Source: Ferirhizobium litorale (GTDB lineage Bacteria > Pseudomonadota > Alphaproteobacteria > Rhizobiales > Rhizobiaceae). Taken from it: DNA of 64,000 nt. Shown piece after piece: positions 36,686-44,541 of this stretch. The position numbers and the translations under genes are program-made. Below the pieces are notes generated by a model, which made no database searches, was not told the origin of the DNA, and saw only the letters and a list, made by a program, of their open reading frames with translations. The DNA is taken from the NCBI GenBank assembly GCA_030028905.1, contig JALDYZ010000002.1, forward strand, positions 310,001 to 374,000, in the 5' to 3' direction. Numbering within the stretch: the first letter of the stretch is position 1; each line of letters starts with the position of its first letter.

Positions 36686-37084
36686 TCACTCGGTCACCGC
36701 CCGGAACCGCATCGCGGCCACATGGTGCCGGCTCTTCGGCCGGCGCCGCACCCGCGTCGAGCGGTGGGCGAGAGAGACGAGTGCATGGCTCGCCAAAACC
36801 AGGTCGGCATCGTCAAGCAGATCGCGCACCAGGCCGGCAATCTCCTGCACGCCTCGGCTGCCGTTCGCTTCGCTCCAGGCCTCGATCGTCAGGAAATGTT
36901 CCTCGCCGGGCTCGGTCGAGGTCCGGTAAGCGCGCGTTTCCACCTCGCCGATGACGAGGCAGGGCAGCGCCCTGCGCACAGCCAGCCCGTCGACGATGCC
37001 GTCGACGCCGATCAGCGCCGTCATTGCCGCATCGCCGGCAAGCCGGGCATGGATCGTCTGCAGCAGTTCGTTCGCCGCCGTCAT
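36686..37084 (-). CDS. GTA gp8: tail terminator-like DUF3168 protein
   Basis: A 132-residue protein with the DUF3168 pattern (NELLQTIHARLAGDAAMTALIG, PCLVIGEVETRAY, HFLTIEAWSEANGSRGVQEIAGLV). In RcGTA this gene encodes the tail terminator that joins tail tube and head. It overlaps gp7 by four bases (ATGA), so it belongs to the head operon. The MFS insertion separates it from the tail operon. Confidence 0.9.
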   Translation of the reverse strand: MTAANELLQTIHARLAGDAAMTALIGVDGIVDGLAVRRALPCLVIGEVETRAYRTSTEPGEEHFLTIEAWSEANGSRGVQEIAGLVRDLLDDADLVLASHALVSLAHRSTRVRRRPKSRHHVAAMRFRAVTE

Positions 37085-37416
37085 CGTCCTTCCTCCTCGC
37101 AGTGACAGACGAGGTAGCGCCCGGTTTCGTCGTGATCGCGAATCGCCTTGATCGCGAAGATTCGCCCGCCCTTGCGCAGCCGCATGCCGGCTTCCACGTT
37201 CGCCCGGTGGCGGATCCAGATCCGGTGCGTCAGCGCGAAAGTTTCGGCGCTCGCCCGCTCGAGGATACGATGTCCCGCCGGCTCGATCCGCGCCCAGACC
37301 GCGGCGACCGTTTCATAGGCGACCGTCGCGCCGCCCTGCCCGTCCGGCGTCGCCACCGGCCGTTCCAGTTGCAGCCGCGCCGTCATCCGGCCGGGATCGA
37401 AGAAAGTGAGCTGCAT
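37081..37416 (-). CDS. GTA gp7: phage head closure protein
   Basis: Started at MQLTFFDPGRMTARLQLERP (37416), the 111-residue protein matches SPP1 gp16-type head closure proteins: GGATVAYETVAAVWARIEP, THRIWIRHRANVEAGMRLR, GRIFAIKAIRDHDETGRYLVC. It seals the connector after DNA packaging. Only 2 bases separate it from gp6, and its stop overlaps gp8. Upstream codons in this frame are a shadow of gp6. Confidence 0.9.
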   Translation of the reverse strand: MQLTFFDPGRMTARLQLERPVATPDGQGGATVAYETVAAVWARIEPAGHRILERASAETFALTHRIWIRHRANVEAGMRLRKGGRIFAIKAIRDHDETGRYLVCHCEEEGR

Positions 37417-37418
37417 GG

Positions 37419-37988
37419 TCAGAGCCTCGCCGGCAGGTAAGGTGTGACCAACCGATCGTAGCCCGCCGGAACCCCGGCCGGCTGACCGGCCATGGACACT
37501 GCGCCGCGCCATTCGAACATGTGCGCCACATGCATCGTGAGCGCCCGCTTCAGCATGTCCGGCACGTCGGTCGCCGCATCGCCGAAGCCGGCGACAAAGT
37601 CGATCTCGATGCCGTTGATCGCAGCATGCGAGTTCACAAACTGATTCAACGTCAGCCTGGCCGGATGGCTCGCGCCATCGAGGCGATGGCCGTCGAGCGA
37701 GACCGCGACCGGCTCGCCCCCAGTGTCGTAAACTGTCACCGATTCAATCGCTTGCACCGGCCCCCTGGCAATCTGAATCACCCCGTCCGCCGGCCAGTCG
37801 TCGCGGTAGAGGCGCAGCGCCTGGGTCATCAGGCAAAGGCCGGACAACCGCTCCAGATGTTCGCGCGCCGCTTTAACCAGCGGCAGCAAGAGGTCGTCCT
37901 CGTCGCTGCCGTCGAGGCGCAGATGCGCCTTCGCCTCGGCCAGCGTCAGCGGTTCGGCCAGCGGCGGCCGGATCGTCGCATAGGTCAT
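37419..37988 (-). CDS. GTA gp6: head-tail connector (HK97 gp6/phiE125 gp8 type)
   Basis: A 189-residue adaptor protein beginning MTYATIRPPLAEPLTLAEAKAHLRLDGSDEDD, the usual opening of the family (the LAEAKxHLR stretch). It docks beneath the portal to extend the channel. CCGGAGAC precedes the ATG. It is the first gene after the palindromic repeat at 38045-38156 and is followed closely by gp7 and gp8. Confidence 0.92.
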   Translation of the reverse strand: MTYATIRPPLAEPLTLAEAKAHLRLDGSDEDDLLLPLVKAAREHLERLSGLCLMTQALRLYRDDWPADGVIQIARGPVQAIESVTVYDTGGEPVAVSLDGHRLDGASHPARLTLNQFVNSHAAINGIEIDFVAGFGDAATDVPDMLKRALTMHVAHMFEWRGAVSMAGQPAGVPAGYDRLVTPYLPARL

Positions 37989-38044
37989 GAATGTCTCCGG
38001 TTATGGGTTTCAGGGTAGGCTGCACGGTTCTTGCAACACCTCCC

Positions 38045-38156
38045 CGTCACCCCGGCCTTGAGCCGGGGTCCAGCAGCGCCGCGTCGGCGGCGCAAGAGAA
38101 TCGTTGCGCTCAAGGACTTGAGCGCGCTGGATGCCGTCTCGAAGCCGGCATGACGG
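38045..38156. repeat. Rhizobial palindromic intergenic element, copy 2
   Basis: The element begins CGTCACCCCGGCC and ends GCCGGCATGACGG, with inner blocks CAGCAGCGCCGCGTCGGCGG and GCGCTCAAGGACTTGAGCGCGC. Its reverse complement lines up over its whole length with the copy at 34156-34270. It lies between the capsid gene and gp6, so it could reduce or modulate read-through from capsid into the connector genes. Confidence 0.88.
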
Positions 38157-38231
38157 AAGAGAACGGGAGCGGTTGACACCATCGAACTGGAATAACGCCA
38201 GGTCTCCTGTTGGCCGTGGGGGGCTTTGTCG

Positions 38232-39482
38232 TCAGCTCGCCGCGAACTTCACCAGCTTAATCGCCTCGAAGTTCTGCACCCCGCCACCGACGCGCTTGGT
38301 GGTGTAGAACAGCACGTAGGGCTTGGCCGAATAGGGATCGCGCAGGATGCGTACCCCGGCCCGATCCACCACCAGGTATCCGGCGCGGAAGTCGCCGAAG
38401 GCGATCGCCAGCGCGTTCGCCTCCACATCCGGCATGTCCTCGGCCTCGGCGATCGGGAAGCCCATCAGCGAGGCCGGCTGCCCGGCGCCAGCCGGCGGTT
38501 GCCAGAGATAGTTGCCGTCGGCGTCCTTGAACTTGCGGATCGACCCTTGCGTCCTGCGGTTCATCACGAAGCTGGCGTTCTGGCGGTGGCCGGCCTTCAG
38601 CGCGTAGATCGTGTCGACCAGCACGTCGGACGGGCCTGCGGCCGCAAAGGCGCCGTCCGCGCCGGTGGCGATGTAGCCGAGGTTGCCCCAGCTCCAGTCG
38701 TCGTCGGCAACCGCGGCATACGACAGGAACCCCTTCGGCTTGTTGACGCCGTCGCCGGTGACGAAGGCGGCCCCTTCCTGCTCGGCGAAGACGATGTCGA
38801 CCTCGCCGGCAATCCACGCCTCGATGTCGACGGCGGCGTCGTCGAGCAGCGCCTGGGTCGCCGCCGGCATGGCGTAGAGTTCCATGGTCGGGAAGGAAAG
38901 CTCGGCCAACTGTGGCGCCGCCGTCTGCGGCCGCGCCGCCGTCTCGGCCACCCAGCCGCTGGCGAGCCCGCTCACGGCAAACGGCTTCTTCAGCACCGTC
39001 GACGACACCCGGCGCACCGTCGCCAGCGCGCGGATCGGCGAGACCGCCTGAAGCCTGCGGCCGATCTCGGTGTCGGTTTCCGGCCGCACCAGGTAGCCGC
39101 CGTCGCTTCCGGTCCCCGCCGACATCGCCTTGGCCTCCAGCGTGCGCAGGCCCGCATCGTCGCCGCGGCGGATGTAGCTGTCGAAGGCCGCCTTGTGCTC
39201 AGCCGTGTCGGGGCTCGTGCCGCCGTCGCCCAGCGGCGGGCGCGCCTTCTTCAGCACCATCTGGTCGAGCACCCGCTTCTGCTCGTCCATCGCCCGGTTG
39301 ATGCGATCGACCTTGTCGCGGGTCACCACGTCCGCGGTCAGCTTCTGCTCTATTTCGCCGAGCCTGCGGTCGTTGACCTCCTTGAAGGCCTCGAAGGCCT
39401 CCATGAAGTCGTCGAAGGCGGCGGTTATCGTCTCCGGCACCGCCTTGATTTCCGGCGCCACAGCATTCTGTTGCTTGGTCAT
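38232..39482 (-). CDS. GTA gp5: HK97-family major capsid protein
   Basis: A 416-residue protein with an N-terminal coiled-coil scaffold (about 15-70, FMEAFEAFKEVNDRRLGEIEQKL) and the HK97 fold after the protease region near residue 110-120. Recognisable blocks are GSDGGYLVRPE, TAAPQLAELSFPTMELYAMPAAT, GDGVNKPKGFLSYAAV and DFRAGYLVVDRAGVRILRDP. The start has GAGGGA upstream. It is the main head subunit. The N-terminal region would be removed by gp4. The gene runs intact to the stop. Confidence 0.95.
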   Translation of the reverse strand: MTKQQNAVAPEIKAVPETITAAFDDFMEAFEAFKEVNDRRLGEIEQKLTADVVTRDKVDRINRAMDEQKRVLDQMVLKKARPPLGDGGTSPDTAEHKAAFDSYIRRGDDAGLRTLEAKAMSAGTGSDGGYLVRPETDTEIGRRLQAVSPIRALATVRRVSSTVLKKPFAVSGLASGWVAETAARPQTAAPQLAELSFPTMELYAMPAATQALLDDAAVDIEAWIAGEVDIVFAEQEGAAFVTGDGVNKPKGFLSYAAVADDDWSWGNLGYIATGADGAFAAAGPSDVLVDTIYALKAGHRQNASFVMNRRTQGSIRKFKDADGNYLWQPPAGAGQPASLMGFPIAEAEDMPDVEANALAIAFGDFRAGYLVVDRAGVRILRDPYSAKPYVLFYTTKRVGGGVQNFEAIKLVKFAAS

Positions 39483-39494
39483 TCTGTTTTTCCC

Positions 39495-40064
39495 TCAGCT
39501 AAAGTTGGCTTTCATCATCATCCGCGCCGCCCGCCGCATGGAGCGGATCAGCTCAGTTTCCTTGTCGCGGAACCACCGCGCATTCTTGACGTTCGAAATC
39601 CTGGCCGACGGCAGCATCGGAAAGGTCACCACCGAGATCTCCCAGAGATCTGCCTCGAGGATGCGGCGCACCCCCGTCTTGGCGTCGGTGCGCGCCCTGA
39701 CGGCGCGGAAACCGATCGACAGGCCGTCCAGCCCGCCGTTCTTCATCAGCGCATGCACCTCGCGCGCCCGCGCCACGCCGGGCGTCAGCATGCCCTCGAC
39801 ATAGAGGCCGCGGGCATCCTCGCGGATCAGCCGCCAGGCGCCGATCGGTTCGGCCGGGTCGTGCTGGTAGAGCATGCGCACGCCGGCAGCGCCGCGGCTC
39901 GAAAGCGAGGTGTGGAAGGCGCCGCGCTCGATCGTGTCCTTGCCAAGGTCGATCTCGCCGAAGACGCTGGCATAGCCGGAAAAGGTGCCGTCGCCGGAAA
40001 TGCCGCGAAGCGTCAGGTTGGCGAATTTCTTCATGGCGGGGCCGTGCCCGCGTCTGGCGTGCAT
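39495..40064 (-). CDS. GTA gp4: HK97-family prohead protease
   Basis: A 189-residue serine protease of the herpes-assemblin-like family. Motifs include FSGYASVFGEIDLGKDTIERGAF, MLYQHDPAEPIGAW (active-site His) and DGLSIGF (active-site Ser), then EADLWEISVVTFPM. It matures the capsid by removing the gp5 N-terminus. The start at 40064 is chosen because GAGGAGAG lies 8 bases before it; the Met at 40034 is the alternative. Confidence 0.93.
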   Translation of the reverse strand: MHARRGHGPAMKKFANLTLRGISGDGTFSGYASVFGEIDLGKDTIERGAFHTSLSSRGAAGVRMLYQHDPAEPIGAWRLIREDARGLYVEGMLTPGVARAREVHALMKNGGLDGLSIGFRAVRARTDAKTGVRRILEADLWEISVVTFPMLPSARISNVKNARWFRDKETELIRSMRRAARMMMKANFS

Positions 40065-40106
40065 GTCGGGTCTCTCCTCGAATAAAACGGAAGTATGCCG
40101 TTCGGC

Positions 40107-40433
40107 TCAGGGCCGGCGGTCGTTGCGGGAAGCCAGCCGGCCGGCGATGCGCGACAACACGCCGAGCCCCCACCAGGCCGAGAGACTGGCCGCCGCCGAT
40201 CCGGTCAGCATCACCTCGCTCGCCGACAGCCGGTCGATGAGGTCGAGACGGGTGGTGATCCACACCCCCGTCGGCAGGCCGAACACCAGGCCGCAGGCAA
40301 GCCCGGTCACGAAGCGGCTCGCCGCCTCGCGCCGGCTCTTCGGCAGCAGGTAGACGAGCGATACGGCCGCCCCCGACGCCGCGCCGATCACCCTTGCCGC
40401 CCAGACGGTCGGTTCATTGGCAAAGTCGGTCAT
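40107..40433 (-). CDS. GTA gp3.5-position membrane protein (DUF6107 type)
   Basis: A 108-residue protein with about three hydrophobic segments (ARVIGAASGAAVSLVYLLP; FVTGLACGLVFGLPTGVWI; EVMLTGSAAASLSAWWGLGVL) and a basic C-terminus. It lies between portal and protease, where alphaproteobacterial GTA clusters carry a small unexplained gene (3.5). Its job is not known. A gap of 158 bases without a gene separates it from the portal gene. Confidence 0.78.
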   Translation of the reverse strand: MTDFANEPTVWAARVIGAASGAAVSLVYLLPKSRREAASRFVTGLACGLVFGLPTGVWITTRLDLIDRLSASEVMLTGSAAASLSAWWGLGVLSRIAGRLASRNDRRP

Positions 40434-40591
40434 GGCCTGCCCTCCCTAACTTGTCGTCGTTCGAAATCGGTATGGGAGCCCTAGCCCGGAGTCGTGTTTG
40501 CCGAGTCATTCGAATCGCTTGGCCGCTGCTCTTCAGGCACCGGGTCAGGGTCTTCAGAAATTGAACCGGATCGGGCCGCGGTTGCCCTCTC

Positions 40592-41749
40592 TCAATATCC
40601 CACCGCCTGGCGCTTCTCGTCCTCGGTGAGGAAGCCGGCAGCGCCGACCCGGGCCCATAGCTGGTCGCGTTCGCCGGCAAGCCCGGCGATGCGGTCGAGA
40701 TCCGGCTCCAGCCGCAGCGCCTCTCCGCGATCGCCAGCCAGAAAGCCGCAAAGACTTGCCGCCGTCCTCTGCAGAAGCGGCAGCACCGTCAGCCGGTAGA
40801 AGGCGCGGTTCGCCTCCTGGTAGTTGGCATAGGTGTTGTCGCCGGGGATACCGAGCAGCATCGGCGGCACCCCGAGCGCCAGCGCGATCTCGCGGGCCGC
40901 GCCGTTGCGCGCCTCGACGAAGTCCATGTCTTTCGGTGTCAGGCTCATCGCCTTCCAGTCGAGCCCGCCCTCCAAAAGCAGCGGCCGTCCCGCCCTGTCC
41001 GCGCCGGAATAGCCGTCCTCCAGCTCCTGCTTCAGCCGCTCGTATTGGGTGGCGGAAAGATTGCCGCCCTCCTTCGGCTGGTAGACCAGCGCGCCGGAGG
41101 GACGAGCGGAATTGTCGAGCAGCGCCTTGTTCCAGGTCGAGGCGGCGTTGTGCAGGTCGAGCGCCGTCTGCGCTGCGGCGAGCGGCGGAAAACCCTGATG
41201 GTCGTCGAGCGGATGGAAAAGCTTCAGGTGCAGCAGCGCTGGCCCCTCGACGTCCATCGCGTAGCGCCGAACCACTTTGCCGGCGCGATACTCATAAGCT
41301 TCCGTCCAGCCGTCGCGTCCCTCCACCACGCTCACCCGGTCGGGCCGCAGCAGGTGCAGCTCGCGCACCGCGCCGGCGATCGCCAGCGCCTCGACATAGG
41401 CATTGCCGGAAAGCAGCAGGTGGCCGTAGAGCGTCTCGAAGAAATCGGGGCCACGCATGCGCACGTTCGGGCGGGAAAGCAGCCCCAGCATCGGGTGGTC
41501 GCCCACCTCCCGATCGCCGTCATAAAGCAGCCAGGGAACGGATGCCGCCGCCTCGGCGATCATCCTGACGCAGCGATGCGCCACCGGGTTCCTCATGAAA
41601 CCCTCGCGGGCGAGCGCGCCGTAGGACCGGCCCGACCAGTGTGCCCGAAGTTCGCAGGACAGGCTGACGAAGCCGGCAGCGGCCTTGGTTTCGGGCTCGG
41701 GTTTGCGCCCCGCCGGGCCAAGCCACGGCAGATGGAAGGGAATTTTCAT
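40592..41749 (-). CDS. GTA gp3: HK97-family portal protein
   Basis: A 385-residue portal subunit: AREGFMRNPVAHRCVRMIAEAAASVPWLLYDGD near the N-terminus, LLLSGNAYVEAL in the stem region, and DMDFVEARNGAAREIALALGVPPMLLGIPGDNTYANYQEANRAFY near residue 275-320, all typical. It forms the twelve-fold ring through which DNA enters. AGAGGA precedes the ATG. In RcGTA it follows the terminase directly; here an endolysin and a Dabb gene lie in between. Confidence 0.94.
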   Translation of the reverse strand: MKIPFHLPWLGPAGRKPEPETKAAAGFVSLSCELRAHWSGRSYGALAREGFMRNPVAHRCVRMIAEAAASVPWLLYDGDREVGDHPMLGLLSRPNVRMRGPDFFETLYGHLLLSGNAYVEALAIAGAVRELHLLRPDRVSVVEGRDGWTEAYEYRAGKVVRRYAMDVEGPALLHLKLFHPLDDHQGFPPLAAAQTALDLHNAASTWNKALLDNSARPSGALVYQPKEGGNLSATQYERLKQELEDGYSGADRAGRPLLLEGGLDWKAMSLTPKDMDFVEARNGAAREIALALGVPPMLLGIPGDNTYANYQEANRAFYRLTVLPLLQRTAASLCGFLAGDRGEALRLEPDLDRIAGLAGERDQLWARVGAAGFLTEDEKRQAVGY

Positions 41750-41821
41750 TCCAGGATCCTCTTTTAGATCAGGTCAGATATGCCAGTCAGGAAGCTCCAG
41801 CCGGAGCGGGCCTTGCATCCG

Positions 41822-42130
41822 TCACAGCGGCGCGGTCGCCGCCCTGGTGACGTCGTAGTCCGCGGCGATCCGCATTTCGCGCAGCGGCCGCACCAGCTCG
41901 ATCGACTGCTGGTAGAGCGGATGCGCCTTGTAGGCTGCCAGCGCCGCCTCGTCGTCGAATTCGCCGTAGACCACGAAATCGACCTCGCCGCCGAGCTGGT
42001 CGGTCTTCAGGTTCGTGCCGATCTCCAGTGTCCGCGCATGCGGGTTCTCAGTCAGGATCGACAGGCCGGCGCGCACGGCCTCGAGATTGTCCGGGTCGGA
42101 GACGGTGAAGAAGACGATATGGCGGATCAA
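41822..42130 (-). CDS. Dabb (stress-responsive A/B barrel) domain protein
   Basis: Started at a TTG (42130) with GGGAGAAA before it, the 102-residue protein begins with the family opening IRHIVFFTV. It continues through LSILTENPHARTLEIGTNL and FVVYGEFDDEAALAAYKAHPLY, the Dabb ferredoxin-like dimer fold. Such proteins have varied, mostly unknown, small-molecule roles. It is not a GTA component in Rhodobacter, so it is a passenger between the endolysin and portal genes. Confidence 0.82.
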   Translation of the reverse strand: MIRHIVFFTVSDPDNLEAVRAGLSILTENPHARTLEIGTNLKTDQLGGEVDFVVYGEFDDEAALAAYKAHPLYQQSIELVRPLREMRIAADYDVTRAATAPL

Positions 42131-42221
42131 TGCAATTTCTCCCGTGCGGCTGGCCGCAGGGCCGCCCGATAGCACGCCAGGTCCGTCGACCGCAATGCGA
42201 CCGCTCGGCGCTCGCTATTTA

Positions 42222-42833
42222 TCATGCCTTGAGAAGGGCCCCCAAAAACGTTTTCCCATACCCCGCAATCAGGCCAGCGCGGTCCAGACCGTTGACGATC
42301 CGACGTGCATTCAGCCAGTCGGCCCCAGTTTGCGAAAAGAACTCGTCGAGCCGGCGGCCGGTAAAGCTGCCGCGTCGCATGCCCTCGATCAGGATCACCA
42401 CCGCGACATCCATCTCCATCGCCCGCTCGGGGTGACGGACGAGGTCGACACCGGTGACCTCCGCCATCCGCTCGTAGTTTTCCCGGTGCGTGATCTGCAC
42501 CAGTCCGCGGCCGAGCCAGCTTCTCCCCTCGGCGTCGGGCCGCCAGTAGGGTCTCGCCACCCCCTTCAACCGCCCGGCGGCAAAGGCGCGCTCCAGCCGC
42601 ACCATTGCCTCCGCGTCGGTGCCAGCCAGCGTCTCGCGCACCGGCTGCATCGTCGCCGCCGATTCGTGGAAGGCGGTTGCCAGCATGTAGGCCAGCCACC
42701 GCAGGTCGCAATCGCCCTGCCGAGCCTCCCAGGCATCGACGATCGCACCATATCCATCCACCTGGGATTGCCTTAATCCGTTCGGATGAAGCCTCGCCCG
42801 CAGATGGTGGAAGAAGGCCCGGCGGTCGATCAT
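42222..42833 (-). CDS. GH19-type endolysin (chitinase-like lysozyme)
   Basis: A 203-residue soluble protein with the glycoside hydrolase 19 pattern: LAYMLATAFHESAATMQPVRE (catalytic Glu region, about 47-67), ARPYWRPDAEGRSWLGRGLVQITHRENYERM (about 90-120). There is no signal peptide, so it would need a holin to reach the wall. A strong ribosome binding site (GGGAGGAGGGG) precedes the start. It probably lyses the producing cell to free GTA particles. The AT-rich island with phased TTAA motifs lies immediately upstream. Confidence 0.85.
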   Translation of the reverse strand: MIDRRAFFHHLRARLHPNGLRQSQVDGYGAIVDAWEARQGDCDLRWLAYMLATAFHESAATMQPVRETLAGTDAEAMVRLERAFAAGRLKGVARPYWRPDAEGRSWLGRGLVQITHRENYERMAEVTGVDLVRHPERAMEMDVAVVILIEGMRRGSFTGRRLDEFFSQTGADWLNARRIVNGLDRAGLIAGYGKTFLGALLKA

Positions 42834-42858
42834 CCCCTCCTCCCAAAAGTTCCTGTGG

Positions 42859-42910
42859 TTAACCGGATTTTAATCGGTTTAAAGATTTTTAAATCGTTTA
42901 AATGGTTTAA
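42859..42910. promoter_or_regulatory. AT-rich island with a perfect CtrA-type box and phased TTAA motifs
   Basis: TTAA-CCGGATT-TTAA (42859-42873) matches the CtrA consensus TTAA-N7-TTAA exactly. Further TTAA motifs start at 42879, 42889, 42898 and 42907, so six occur at spacings of 11, 9, 10, 9 and 9 bases, all on about the same helix face. The island lies between the divergent endolysin (start 42833) and a 41-codon plus-strand ORF (start 42987) in otherwise very GC-rich DNA. Confidence 0.6.
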
Positions 42911-42986
42911 GGCAATGATTTACATGCGCTTTTTTCTGTGCAACAGATCGGGTCATCAAGGCCACCGTCCAACCGAGGAGTATTGG

Positions 42987-43112
42987 ATGCAACCGCAATC
43001 GATCCCCCAGCAGACAATCCCGCAGCACGTCCTCGACCGTATGGAAGACGAATGGCGGCAGATGCGTTCCGCATCCACGCAGCAGCCGCGGACCGAAAAG
43101 CCGAAGGGCTGA
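42987..43112 (+). CDS. Small 41-aa protein on the opposite strand within the GTA cluster
   Basis: The ATG at 42987 has GAGGAG at 42975-42980. The product begins MQPQSIPQQTIPQHVLDRM and is Gln/Arg-rich, with a short helix (QHVLDRMEDEWRQMRS) and a polar tail. It ends 31 bases before the end of the terminase gene on the other strand. It shares the AT-rich promoter island with the divergent endolysin. I do not recognise it; it could be a small regulator. Confidence 0.5.
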   Translation: MQPQSIPQQTIPQHVLDRMEDEWRQMRSASTQQPRTEKPKG

Positions 43113-43142
43113 AAAACGAGATTGCATGGGGCGGGGGCGTCG

Positions 43143-44513
43143 TCAGATGCCCCTCACCCGCGGTTCCCCGCCGCCGTCCAGCATCAGTGCCGTCAGCGCC
43201 CAGACCAGCGCATCGAGCCGGTCGGGAGACCTGCCGGAAGACAGTCCCTCCGGCCCGAAATCGCACATCTGGTCCTCCAGCGCCGTAAACCGCCCCGCAT
43301 GGGCGACCCTTCCCTGCTCGTAGAGCGCCGCCACAGGCTCGGCTCTTAGATATTTCCCCCGCATAGCCCTCACCGTCGACACCGGCAGGCTCTCGTCGAC
43401 GCTTCTGAGCATCGCCGTCACCATGTCGCCACCCTGGTTGATCTCCGCCACCACCCGGTCGGCGTCGAAGCGGCGATAGGCTTTTGCCACCGCGCCCGCC
43501 CAGGCCGCCGGGCTCGCGCCCTCGACCGAGCAATCGGCCAGCACGATCGCCCGGCCGGAAGCCTCGATCCCCGCCACCACGATGCCGCAGCAGGCATGCG
43601 CGCCAGCCGTCGCCGGCGGATCGACCGCGACAACGATCCGCCTGAGCGCGCCGGGAAAGCGCACCGTCAGCGCCTCGATCGCGCCGCGCTTCCACAGCGC
43701 GTCGTCGCGGTCCTCGATCAGTTCGCCGTCCAGTTCCTGCCGGCCGAGCCGGGTGCCGGCATAGCGCGCCTCGACCGCCGCCAGGAAGCCGGGGGCGAGG
43801 TTGGCGCGGTTGTCACGGGTGCTGATCCGCACCGTCTTCGTATCCGCATCGGCCAGGATCCGCTTCAGCAGCGGCACCGGCCGTGGCGTCGTCGTCACCA
43901 TCTGGCGCGGGTCGTCCCCGAGCCTGAGGCCGAACTGCAGCATGTCCCAGCATTCCTCGGCGCTTTTCCATTTCGCCAGTTCGTCGCACCAGGCGAAATG
44001 AAACTGCGGCCCGCGCAAGCTTTCCGGATCCTCCGAGGAGAAGATCTGGGCGATGGCGCCGGAGGGCCAGACCAGCCTGCGGCGCGTGACCTCGAATTCC
44101 GGTCGGTTCCGTTTCGCGATCCGGCAGATGCCGGACACGCCGTCGATCATCACCTCGCGGGCGTCGCCCAGTGTTTCCGCCACGAGCGCGATGCGCAGCC
44201 CGCGGGACAATGCGCCCCGGCTCGCCAGTCCGTGAACCCATTCGGCCCCCGCCCGGGTCTTGCCGGAGCCGCGGCCGCCGAGCATCAGCCAGGTGCGCCA
44301 ATGGCCGCCCGGCGCCATCTGCTCCGGCCGGCCGTTGAAGGCCCAGTCGCGAAGCAAGGCCTGATAGTCGTCGCCGTCCCCATCAAGTGCCGCAGCCACC
44401 GGCGTGGGCATCGCCGCCGCCGTTTCCTCCGCTGCCGACACGCTCATTGCCGGCGCCCGCTCGTACTGGCTCCGCCGCATATCCACGATCAGCGAATGGC
44501 GGGTTGTGATCAT
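43143..44513 (-). CDS. GTA gp2: large terminase (TerL)
   Basis: Started at 44513 the protein has 456 residues; the Met at 44447 (MSVSAAEETA) is also plausible. The ATPase has Walker A GGRGSGKT (about 79-86) and Walker B FHFAWCDELAKW. The nuclease domain has VAVDPPAT, AEINQGGDMV and a closing PDRLDALVWALTAL, supplying acidic metal ligands. It pumps DNA into heads and cuts it. In GTAs packaging is unselective for sequence. The longer frame upstream to 44852 overlaps the gp1-position gene and is excluded. Confidence 0.94.
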   Translation of the reverse strand: MITTRHSLIVDMRRSQYERAPAMSVSAAEETAAAMPTPVAAALDGDGDDYQALLRDWAFNGRPEQMAPGGHWRTWLMLGGRGSGKTRAGAEWVHGLASRGALSRGLRIALVAETLGDAREVMIDGVSGICRIAKRNRPEFEVTRRRLVWPSGAIAQIFSSEDPESLRGPQFHFAWCDELAKWKSAEECWDMLQFGLRLGDDPRQMVTTTPRPVPLLKRILADADTKTVRISTRDNRANLAPGFLAAVEARYAGTRLGRQELDGELIEDRDDALWKRGAIEALTVRFPGALRRIVVAVDPPATAGAHACCGIVVAGIEASGRAIVLADCSVEGASPAAWAGAVAKAYRRFDADRVVAEINQGGDMVTAMLRSVDESLPVSTVRAMRGKYLRAEPVAALYEQGRVAHAGRFTALEDQMCDFGPEGLSSGRSPDRLDALVWALTALMLDGGGEPRVRGI

Positions 44514-44541
44514 CCCCGCCCCGATTGCCGCAATCTCCGCC

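Noticed and set aside
38226-40085. 619-codon plus-strand ORF opposite capsid and protease
   Set aside because: It spans two real genes and their gap; there is no domain and no ribosome binding site.
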